Positions 43,707 to 52,794 of a DNA stretch of 64,000 nt are shown in pieces. The position numbers and the translations under genes were made by a program. The notes beneath the pieces are model-generated. The model saw only the letters and a list, made by a program, of their open reading frames with translations, had not been told where the DNA came from and searched no databases. Numbering within the stretch: position 1 is the stretch's first letter; each line of letters begins with the position of its first letter. The DNA comes from Liopterus haemorrhoidalis. Taxonomy: Eukaryota > Arthropoda > Insecta > Coleoptera > Dytiscidae. The stretch is taken from NCBI GenBank assembly GCA_963971575.1, contig OZ020616.1:23082713-23146712 (forward strand). Direction: 5' to 3'.

Positions 43707-45161
43707 GGGCCGTATGAATAAAAATAAGCATAACCTTTTACTTGCAAATTATGAAGCAAATCCTCGAAACAATATGAATAAAAATTCAAGCAAAACCTTT
43801 TACTTATGAGTAAGAAGCAAATGCTTTTTTTGTTGATCTTTTGCTCACGACAGAAGTAAATGGTTATGAATAAAGCCGACCTTTTACTTTAAATTATAAG
43901 CAAATGCTTCGAAAAATATGCATCTATATTTTCGTATACTCACTTGTGAGAAAGTGTTATAGTGACCTAGTTCCTATGGCGGATAATGTGCATTTAAGAA
44001 ATGTGAAACACTATAGGTGTCGTTCTTCACCACGTTCTAGTGACTTTAAAAGTTTGTTTCGTTTTGAAGAGGAAAACGTGGAGTGGTTAGCTAATACTTT
44101 TTTAGGTAACACTACAGAATCTCGAGGCGGTGCGTTGTCTTCTCGGCATAAAATCAAATTATTTTTGAGGTATCTAGCCGATCCTGGGTTTCAAAAAGGT
44201 ATCGGTGAGGAACTTGGAGTGGAGCAATCCGCAGTATCACTGACTGTCAGCAGTGTTGTTGATGAAATTGTTGCACAAGCTGGCACCTGGATTAAATTTC
44301 CTACTTCCCAAAATTCATTATGGAGGCGAAAGAATTGTGGCAAAGAAAATACCGTTTTCCAACCGCGATTGGTGTCATTGACTGTACGCATATAGGTATA
44401 GAAAATACTGAAGATCCATGGAGATGAATATGTCAATCGTAAAGGAAACCCTACGTTAAATGTACAGGCAACTTGTGATGCCAGTGAAATATTCACATGT
44501 GTAGATGTATAGTGGCCTGGATTTGGAAAAATTCAGACATTAGACAAATTTTATCAAGAATGCAAAATACTGTACTAATTGCTGATAAGGGGTATGGATT
44601 AGAGCCATGTCTTATGACTCCATTTAAAAATCCTGATAATAGAGCTCAAAGAAGCTTTAATAAACTCCTAAAAGAGGAGAGGATAATAATCGAGCGTTGT
44701 TTTGGTCAACTTAAACGAAGGTTCCCGATCTTAAAGTATGTTTGCCGCGTCAAACATAAAAATATCCCAAAAATAGTTGTAGCTTGTGTTATTTTGCACA
44801 ACATCGCTAAGAAGTTAAAAATTACAAAATTACTTTACACCAATAAAAATAAGTTGAAATGCCAAACATGGAACTCAATATAGCCCTATCACATTGTTAA
44901 TAGTGTTTATAGACTATTTTCAACATGGCGGCAATCGGCAAGAAGTAGTACGATTTTGATAAATACTGATTTTCAGGTTTCAACATAAACATCCTCTTGA
45001 CCTTTTACTCAACGGTGGAAGCATTTACTTGCAAGTAAAAGGTAATCGTTATTCATATAAAAAGAAGCAAATGCTTTTACTCCGACCTTTTACTCGAAGC
45101 AAATGCTTATACTTCTACCTTCTACTTATGAGCATTTACTTCAACTTTATTCATACGGCCC
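43707..45161 (+). mobile_element. Harbinger-type element, 1,455 bp
   Basis: GGGCCGTATGAATAAA and its inverse TTTATTCATACGGCCC, flanked by ATT (43704-43706 and 45162-45164). Both ends hold repeated AAGCAAATGCTT and CCTTTTACTT words in both orientations. A decayed transposase fills the middle. The 3-bp duplication fits PIF/Harbinger, although ATT is not the usual TWA. Confidence 0.88.
43976..44840 (+). pseudogene. Harbinger transposase, frameshifted
   Basis: Starts at ATG 43976 (MADNVHLRNVKHYRC). The N-terminal half has HKIKLFLRYLADPGFQKGIG and VEQSAVSLTVSSVV, the DNA-binding part. A frame break near 44310 leads to RFPTAIGVIDCTHI (first Asp). Another near 44400 leads to HGDEYVNRKGNPTLNVQATC and, from 44497, IADKGYG (second Asp) and IIERCFGQLKRRFPIL (Glu). 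The triad residues survive but at least three frame breaks separate them. The interval between the D blocks is shortened by deletion. Confidence 0.85.
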
Positions 45162-45164
45162 ATT

Positions 45165-45440
45165 GTCTGAATTTGAAAATATTATTTTTGGTTTTTTGGC
45201 TCTAGAGCCTCAGGGAGCAGGATTTTTGGATTTTTGACGTGTTCCCCCCACCCCCTCCCCTGTTTATTCTCTCCTGTATTGTGTTGCGGAAGGGGCCCTC
45301 GGAAGAGGTCCTTAGGTCCCAACCTCACACAGACCACGAACTAGCTCAGGAGCGGGGTCGTTCGGCCTATACTCGGCTTGAAGAGCCGCGACGTAACTAA
45401 AGCGTCTCTGAAATATAAAGTGCTGTAAAGGAGATGATGA
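45165..45440 (+). other. Probable LINE 3' end with (GAT)n tail
   Basis: C-rich run (GTTCCCCCCACCCCC) then GGCCTATACTCGGC, TATAAAGTGCTGTAAAGG and (GAT)4-5 at about 45425-45440. GC-rich blocks with hairpins followed by a short tandem tail are usual for 3' ends of some LINEs. No ORF remains, so the family is unknown. Confidence 0.45.
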
Positions 45441-45639
45441 TGATGATGTTTAGAAATAAAAGAGCGATGACAGTTAATTGTTTATTATGAACATAAAGTC
45501 AACGAGACATCTTTAGTCGCGTTGACACAAACGGAAATAAAACATATACAGAACTTGAACAAACATAACAAAAACAAATGATAAGATAAGAAAACAATAA
45601 TGTAGAATATATTATATAGTTATTTAAATATTGGAGCTC

Positions 45640-46575
45640 TCAGAAGTCCAGATGTCTCCTCGTGAAGCGAGAAGGAATCTGGGGATGTGGACTCTGAAGC
45701 GGACAGGAAGAAGAGGAATGTGACAGGAGAGGTTCTTGAGATGGGGAAGACGGCCACGTTGTCGTCGGTGTGGCGGCGGTGCGCGCTGGTGACGAGAGCG
45801 GAGTGTCCGTCGTGGTCTCTCCCAGTAGTCTAATTAGTTGCCGGCGCAGTTTTCGGAGAGACTTTTCCGTCGGCGAGTCGGGGTTAGTTCCTGTCGTACC
45901 AAATGTCAACGGTGAATACGGTGGTGTAGCGTGCGGGTTATCGCGTTGCTCTGGTTCCTCTCTGGATTTTCCGGGGGTTGGGGGCGGCGAAAATATAGAG
46001 GGGCGGCGTGATGTTGAGGGGGTTGACGGTGGCGTATCGGGTCCAAATAGCTCTATAAAACGAGCCCGAATACGGTTTTGATGAGTGGGGGCGGCAGTCG
46101 ACGATCTTGGAGGCGGTCGGCTGATGTTGGCGGTAGACTTACGATTGACGCGTCGTGAGGTTGTATCACGTATGTGACTCTTGATGCTGGGGGCGGCTGA
46201 GGGGCGGCGGACTTCGGGAAGTACCGTCAGCGGCTCTAGTGGTGGTGTTGGTGGCTTCGGTGTCGGCGGCGGTGCGAATAGACGCGCCCTGGGGTCGCTT
46301 GTTCGATATAAATGAAGCTGGACGGACCGGGAGACGGTGATGTATGGCTTCGAGGTCTCCACTAGTCGGAGGCGGCGTCTGTAGATGGTTCGGGCGACGT
46401 ATCGCGCGTGTGCTAGTTTACCCCGTTTGCGCGCCAGCGTTTGGCTGTGAGGCGGCGGCAATGATATCTGGGGGCGGCGAGATACTTGCGCGTGATGGCC
46501 GGGGTACGTGTAGGACGGTACGCACCGGTTGAACGCACAGCAACTAGCGTGGGTTCCGCGACGGTTGAAACGCAC
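45640..46575 (-). CDS. Unrecognised proline/serine-rich ORF
   Basis: 311 codons, open without a canonical start at its upstream edge (46575 is GTG; the first in-frame ATG is not evident, so a spliced or upstream start is possible). The first ~35 residues are a diverged unit of the 58-bp minisatellite next door. The rest is Pro/Ser/Thr/Arg-rich (FAPPPTPKPPTPPLEPL, SIFSPPPTPGK). Two segments are alike: IRARFIELFGPDTPPSTP and LRRQLIRLLGETTTDTPLS. No known domain, membrane segment or Cys/His cluster. GC content is far above the surroundings. On minus, TTTATT at about 45480 gives an AATAAA-type signal downstream of the stop. It may be a real gene, a gag-like gene or chance from GC-rich repeats. 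Confidence 0.4.
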   Translation of the reverse strand: MRFNRRGTHASCCAFNRCVPSYTYPGHHAQVSRRPQISLPPPHSQTLARKRGKLAHARYVARTIYRRRLRLVETSKPYITVSRSVQLHLYRTSDPRARLFAPPPTPKPPTPPLEPLTVLPEVRRPSAAPSIKSHIRDTTSRRVNRKSTANISRPPPRSSTAAPTHQNRIRARFIELFGPDTPPSTPSTSRRPSIFSPPPTPGKSREEPEQRDNPHATPPYSPLTFGTTGTNPDSPTEKSLRKLRRQLIRLLGETTTDTPLSSPARTAATPTTTWPSSPSQEPLLSHSSSSCPLQSPHPQIPSRFTRRHLDF

Positions 46576-47115
46576 TGGTAGGTTTGTTCCGCGTTCCGAT
46601 TTGGTTGGAAACCACCGATGGTAAAAACGTGATGTTTCGCGATGGTCGGATGGCTAAGAACCACTGGCGAAACGCACGGCAGTAAGCGTGTGTTTCGCAG
46701 TGACGGCGCGGTTGAGAAGCACTGACGAAACGCACGGCAGTAAGCGTGGGTTTCGCAGCGTAGCGGCGGTTGAGAAGCACTGGCGAAACGCACGGCAGTA
46801 AGCGTGGGTTTCGCAGCGTAGCGGTGGTTGAGAAGCACTGGCGAAACGCACGGCAGTAAGCGTGGGTTTCGCAGCGTAGCGGTGGTTGAGAAGCACTGGC
46901 GAAACGCACGGCAGTAAGCGTGGGTTTCGCAGCGTAGCGGTGGTTGAGAAGCACTGGCGAAACGCACGGCAGTAAGCGTGGGTTTCGCAGCGTAGCGGCG
47001 GTTGGTAAGCACTGGCGAAACGCACGGCAGTAAGCGTGGGTTTCGCAGCGTAGCGGCGGTTGGTAAGCACTGGCGAAACGCACGGCAGTAAGCGTGGGTT
47101 TCGCAGCGTAGCGGC
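46560..47115. repeat. 58-bp minisatellite, about 9 units
   Basis: TAAGCGTGGG recurs at 46741, 46799, 46857, 46915, 46973, 47031 and 47089, exactly 58 bp apart, with more diverged units at 46560-46740. Unit words are GCGAAACGCACGGCAG, TTTCGCAGCGTAGCGG and GAGAAGCACTGG or GGTAAGCACTGG. All three minus frames stay open through the array (ORFs of 246, 194 and 158 codons). Because 58 is not a multiple of three, a translation product would repeat every 174 bp (58 residues). Confidence 0.95.
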
Positions 47116-47159
47116 GGTTGAAAAGCACACAGCAAGAAGCGTGGTCTTTTCAAAGAGCG

Positions 47160-47489
47160 AAGTTTTTACTTGTAGAGATGAATTTACTTGTTGAAAGGCG
47201 AGATTGAACTGTTGACAATTGTAAAAAATGACCGTTTTTTATATGATTTTCGGTGATGGAATGCGGTTTATGACTCTAAGGGTTGTTGTGATTGGTGGGA
47301 ATAGTTTGAAATCTAAAAATATTAATAGTTTCACATATATCGCGAATAATTTAGATTCACGGTTATCATAAGATCGCTGAAGTCTCACGGAATCCGGCGA
47401 TGTATAACAACGTATGAAAATGTCATGAGTGACGCGCTAAGTGACTAGTAACGGCGAGGCTTGCTACGGCAACAATTGTCCGACACTAC
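47160..47489. other. Non-coding spacer
   Basis: No recognised feature; it lies upstream of the minus-strand GC-rich ORF and just before the R1-clade LINE. The 5' border of the LINE cannot be placed exactly. Confidence 0.4.
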
Positions 47490-47758
47490 ACATTTTTGTT
47501 CACGAAGCCCGCCCCCTCTTATGGTTTACATTTTCCTACCACGGAATCCCGGCCGGTGTGGGGCTGTGTATGGACTGACATCAGGTGGACGAACTGTTTT
47601 TACTCAAGGGTGATAAGGTTACCTTCCGCTCCCCCCATATTTCTATCACAATTTCCCCTCGCCCACCAAAAGTTTTCTTTTGGTGAGGCGAGCCATGATA
47701 TAAACAAGATCTACTCAGCCAAGGCACCAGAGCGAGTATTCAGCGCTGGAAGTAAAGT

Positions 47759-49744
47759 ATGGAGGAACACAGGAAAAGTGACCGGGACTCGGACCAGGAG
47801 ACTGTAAACAAAATGGCTGTGAAACGGATACAGATAGAAAAGAAAGGGTACAGCTCGCCCAGCAACCCCGAGGATCCCTCACAAATTTTCGGACGCCGGG
47901 AGTCACTAGCAAGAAGCCCGGCAAAAGAAAGCAGGAACGCGGCGTCATCAACGTCGGCGTCATAATCAGCAGCATCTACGTCAACGGCCACCTCAATGAC
48001 CTCAACTAACACGCTGATGCAGTCACTGAAGAAAAAGGATACTATACCGGAAAAACGGGACGAAATTAAATATCTCATAGACAGGGTGACCAAGGAAGTC
48101 TATGAGTTGGCAGTTCTCACGAAAAAGAATGCAAATACCAAGATCGAAATTAAAAACGCGGCTAAGACACTAAGACGAACAACGGAAAACCTAAGGACGA
48201 GATACGAGGACAGGATAAAGGCTGCCCCTGTCCCTGTCATTGTTCCCGCCCCGACTCCGGTCTCTAAAATCCAGAAAGCTGCGCCGAAAATGCTGTCTAT
48301 CGGCACGCAGACTGAGGGGAAAGAGGTCGGATCGACGCAAGCAAGAGGGATAGGCACCTAAACGATATGTGGAGAGAATGAAGAAGAAATCGTCAGGTTA
48401 ACGAAGCTGATTGGCGAGCTGGCGATTATGAATCTGTGGCCGGCCTGCTAAGAGAGAATTGGCCTGAGGAATGTTACACCAGCACAGGAACTGAAATGTT
48501 CGAGGTAACAAAAGTGAGGAAGTGGGAACCTGGCAATCGTAATGTCAATGAAGGAGGCAAAGGAGAGCACGACAGTGCAGAACATTGCCAGGATCTCGTA
48601 CAATGTATGGGACGTAGTTGAAAACAACGGAGGCCAGCCTGACTTCTACACTGAGACAAGAAAAGTAACCACCAAAAACGGAGAGAGGAAGCAGCCGAGC
48701 AACACCACGGTTTTCGTCCTGCCAATTAACGGGGAGAAGAATACGGGAGTCACGGAGGATCTTAGCGACATCTACTCGCAGTTCCGTGAACTGGAGGAGA
48801 TGGCATTGGCACAAGGCAAGAGTGAGGTACAGCTAGTTACCCCTGGAAGTTGGAATATCATCACGCAAAGGAAGATTCTGGAGTGCGTCTGCTTCCAGAG
48901 TAAGCTCCGTGTGAGGATAATCACTGACGCAAAGGTCAAATCTAGGCATCAGCATGAGAAGTAACAAAAAGAAAAGGAGACGAGCAGAACTCTGACGGTG
49001 AAAGCTGTAGGGGGGAAGACTTATGTAGATCTGGTTAAATCATTGAAGGAAAGCGTAGACATAAAGAAACTTGACATTGCGGTCAAGCGTATTAGGCGAA
49101 CGAAGAATCGAGATCTGCAGATGAGTATTGCAGGTGGCGATCAGAAAGCAGCCACTTTAGAAGAAGAAATAGTAAGCAAATTCTCTGACTGGGAGGTAGC
49201 CAGGGGCAGTCAGAGAAAAAATACTCTATTAGTCTACGGAATAGAAGAGACGGTAGACGCCTAAGAAGTAACGGACGCTATCGGACAAGAATTAGAACTC
49301 GATGACCAAAAAGCCACGACGGCCATAACGGTCAAAATGGCCAAAGCGGGAAGATACGGGGAGCAAATCGCCACGGTCGAGTTACTTAGAGACCTGGCCG
49401 CGAAGCTCATGGAGAGAGGAACGGTCAGGATCAGTTGGGTCAACTGCCAGATAAAGGAGAGGGTAAACGTAACCAGGTGTTATAACTTCCTGGAGCACGG
49501 CCATACCTCGTGGGAATGCACGGTAGAAGAAAGCAGGCGCAACACCTGCTTGAACTGTGGCCAGACAGGGCACTTGGCAAAGGAATGCGCCAACCCGGCT
49601 AAGTGCGTCAAATGCGGGGTAGAGGGGCACAGGGTCGACCAAATGAGGTGCCCTGTATTCAAGCAGGAGGTGGAAAGACTGAGGAACCTCAGAACGCATA
49701 AGGCGCAGAGAAGAGGAAATGTTGGGGGCAGCCAGAATCCATAA
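47759..49744 (+). pseudogene. R1-clade ORF1, several stops
   Basis: Begins MEEHRKSDRDSDQETVNKMA, stops at 47965, and resumes in fragments: 47996-48361 with a basic helical stretch, 48542-48964, 48998-49264 (KTYVDLVKSLKESVDIKKLD; stop at 49262) and 49337-49744. The last piece contains CYNFLEHGHTSWEC (first knuckle, second Cys is Phe), CLNCGQTGHLAKEC and CVKCGVEGHRVDQMRC. Gag-like protein of the R1 clade; it would carry the RNA to its target. At least five breaks. Its TAA overlaps the ORF2 ATG by one base. Confidence 0.82.
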
Positions 49745-51144
49745 TGGCTCTAAAATTCCTGCAAACAAACCTGGGCAGGGGCCGGGCTTCGCACGATCTG
49801 GCGTATGCCTATGCGAAATAGTGGGAGTTCGATCTGCTCCTGGTAGCTGAGCCTAATCGGAATCTGACCAGGAAGGGCGCATGGATGGTGGACAGCATAG
49901 GAGATGTAGCGGTGCTACCAATAAATGGAGGAGGCCTGTTGCTGTCAAAGACGGTGTGTGGGGATGGACACATCTGCATAAGCCTGCCTTAATTCGATTT
50001 GCACGTTGTCTACATTTCGCCAAACATAACTATGGCAGAGTATCAAGGCAAAGTAGACGAGATTATGAGCTCGGTGCGGACTGGCGGCAGGGAGGCCCTC
50101 ATCGCGGGAGACATAAACGCGAAATCCTCCATGTGGGGTTCTCCTGTGACCGACGAGAGGAGAACAATATGGGCAGAGTGGGCTGCCTCACTACACCTAG
50201 TGGCTCACAACACAGGAAAACTCCCGACTTTCGTGAGGGGAACCAGCAGCTTCCATGTAGATGTCACCTTCAGCACTCAGAAGCTGGCCCGAAGCTTGGA
50301 CAACTGGAGAGTGCTGGAGACGGAGAACCTCACCCTGCACCACTACATCAGGTTCCAGGTAAAAGGCAGATCAGGTGAGAAGCCATCGAGGGAAAAAACA
50401 ATCAGGAAGGTCGACTGGGAAGTGTTTCGGAATGTACAAGAAAGGGACCAAACTGCTGGTCGAAGCTTATCGTGCCATCGTGTCGCACGGATCGGTTTAC
50501 CACAGTTTCATGCCATACTGGTGGAATGATGAAATAAGCCGCATCAGAGCTCACAGTACCAGGGCCAGAAGGCTGCTAACGAGAAGCAGAGGCAGGGGCA
50601 GTGAAGCGGAAGTAGAGCTGCGACACGCTGAGTACGTGGAAAAAAGAAAGGAGTTGAAGAAGGCGATCGCCTCCGCCAAAAGAAAACAGTGGAGGGAACT
50701 GCTGATGTCGGTAGAAGACGACGTGTGGGGCACAACATACCAGGTGGTGGTCAAAAGTGTTACGAGTTCCAAAACTCAGGAACTTCCTGAGGAGAGGAAG
50801 TTGGAGATCCTTGCCCACCTATTCCCTCGGCGGACAGAGGAGCCTTTCATACCCCCAACGGCCCCGGCTGCGGTGGAGCCTTTCACCACCGAAGAGCTGA
50901 GACTGGCAGTTAGGAACAGGAAAAAGAAAAAGGCACCCGGACCCGACAGACTTCCCATGGAGGCCATAGCAGTGGCGCTAACCATCAACGAGGAGTGGCT
51001 GCTGGGTATTTTCAACGAACTCCTGCGGAAGCTGGTGTTCCCAAGGGAGTGGAAGACTGCAGCAGCCGTCCTGATAGCGAAGGCAGGCAGGAGCCCTGGG
51101 GAGCCGGGATTGTACCGACCCATCTGCCTGCTGAACACTTTATA

Positions 51145-51996
51145 ATAATAATATCATAATAAATTTTATTTGTTTCAAGGTACAAACCTTATACAAAGGA
51201 GAGAGATAACAGCGAATATAATATGTACATAAGCATACAATATTAAAATTAATCTAAACAATAAACAATAATAGACTAATAATAAGCAATAAAGAAATAT
51301 AAATTATAATATTAAAATAAGAATAAGAAGAGAAAAAAAAAAAAAAAAAAAAAATATACAGAAATATAAGATTTGAAAATATAAAAATATAAATATCTCA
51401 AAATATGCAAATTTTTAAAATATGAAAATATTAATGTATAAATATGTGAGTATGTAACAATAAATATAAATAAATAAATATAGACATTAAATAAATATTT
51501 TAAAATACAAGGTTATAAATATATGGGTATGAAACAATAAATATAAAAATAAAAATGGAGATATGAGAAAATATGAATACAGTAAAGCATAAAAATGTAA
51601 TTATTCAAAAATATGAAAATATAAGTATATGGAAGTGTGAAAATGTGAAAATATAAATATGTGAAAATATGCAAGTTTGAAAATATGAAAATGCGAAAGT
51701 GTGAAAATATACTAGTTTGAAAATATGAAAATATAAAAGTATAGATATATGAGTACAGGACAATAAATATAAATTAATAAATATAGATATTAAAATATGA
51801 AAATATAAATATAAAATTGTAAAAATGTGAAAATTTTAAAATATGGCAGTATAAGAGTGTAAAAATATCAAAATGTAAGAATATAAAACTTTAAAAATAT
51901 TAAAATACTAAAACTCAGAAATATAGTATAAAAATAAATAAATATAGAAATACCAAATAATAAAATATAAAAATATAACATGCAAATTTAAAATAC
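51145..51996. repeat. AAATATA/AATATGAAAAT low-complexity tract
   Basis: An irregular repeat of AAAATATAAATAT-type words, over 80% A+T, forming the end of the minus-strand LINE or a microsatellite grown from its tail. It includes a 20-base A run near 51335. No coding content. Confidence 0.75.
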
Positions 51997-51999
51997 TAA

Positions 52000-52794
52000 T
52001 GGCCGGTATTATAAAGCAAAATAGTTTGCTACTAAATTTTAGTTAAGAGTTAAACTAATTTAAACCATAGATTTCCGTATTATAAAAGTTGGTTTAAAAA
52101 AGTTCCCAACTAAATCTACAAACTAAATTAGTTGACAGAATTTCTGGGTACTAAATTATAGTTGGCAACTATATTTGTATTAAATTTAAATAATAAGCAT
52201 TTTGTTTACATTGAAATAACTTGTTTATATTATTTACACTAAAATATATACTTGATAATAATAACTGCAAAGTAAGGATAATATTGTACATAAAAAAAAA
52301 AAATTATATTAGTAGATTTATATACATAATCAACATAAATTTACATATTATGTCATCAGTATCATCTGTCAGTAGTGTATCATCTGTCAGTAGTGTTTCA
52401 TCACCATCCGTTATGTTCCATTAATTTAGTTTTTCAATAACACTAACATTATCAGTTTTTTTGTTTTCCACTACATTTTTATATTTATGTACTATATCAA
52501 TTAATTGCTCTTTTTCAATGTCTGTATAGTTTTAACCTCTATCCCGTTTTTTTTTCCATTTGAAAATTCTTTTTCACTGTCAAAATTATAGGTAGGCATC
52601 TACCGGTCAGTTGTATAACTAACGTTCGGTCGGTAAATCTTGACACTAAATTGTTTTAGTTGTGAACTAGTTACTTAGTTGGCTGTTCTGATTTATAATA
52701 CCGAAATTAAATAACTTGTTATATTAGTTATCAACTAAATTTAGTTTGCAACTAGATAGTTGCTCCTTTGGTTAGGTTTTTATAATACCGGCCA
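52000..52794 (-). mobile_element. Harbinger MITE with TAA duplication
   Basis: TGGCCGGTATTATAAA and its inverse TTTATAATACCGGCCA, flanked by TAA (51997-51999 and 52795-52797). Both ends are filled with TTTAGTTG / AACTAGTTACTTAG words. A relic of a Myb-like gene lies inside on minus (52421-52560), so this is an internally deleted descendant of a full Harbinger, not a chance MITE. Third level of nesting here (R1 LINE, then minus LINE, then MITE). Confidence 0.9.
52421..52560 (-). pseudogene. Relic of Harbinger Myb/SANT-like gene
   Basis: Minus strand reads WKKKRDRG-stop-NYTDIEK, then EQLIDIVHKYKNVVENKKTD and NVSVIEKLN-stop. The block EKEQLIDIVxKYKxVVENKKTD is the start of the Myb/SANT-like domain of Harbinger partner proteins. 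Only about 45 residues remain; the TAA differs by one base from a Lys codon. It recalls the disrupted Myb gene at 19249-25574. Confidence 0.75.

Noticed and set aside
46413..47153. ORFs of 246, 194 and 158 codons across the minisatellite
   Set aside because: All three frames are open because the unit lacks stops. No frame has independent support, so I annotated the repeat instead.
52221..52424. ORF with SSVSSVSSVSS tail
   Set aside because: Short, AT-rich, ends in a small tandem repeat within a Harbinger MITE; the opposite strand holds the Myb relic.
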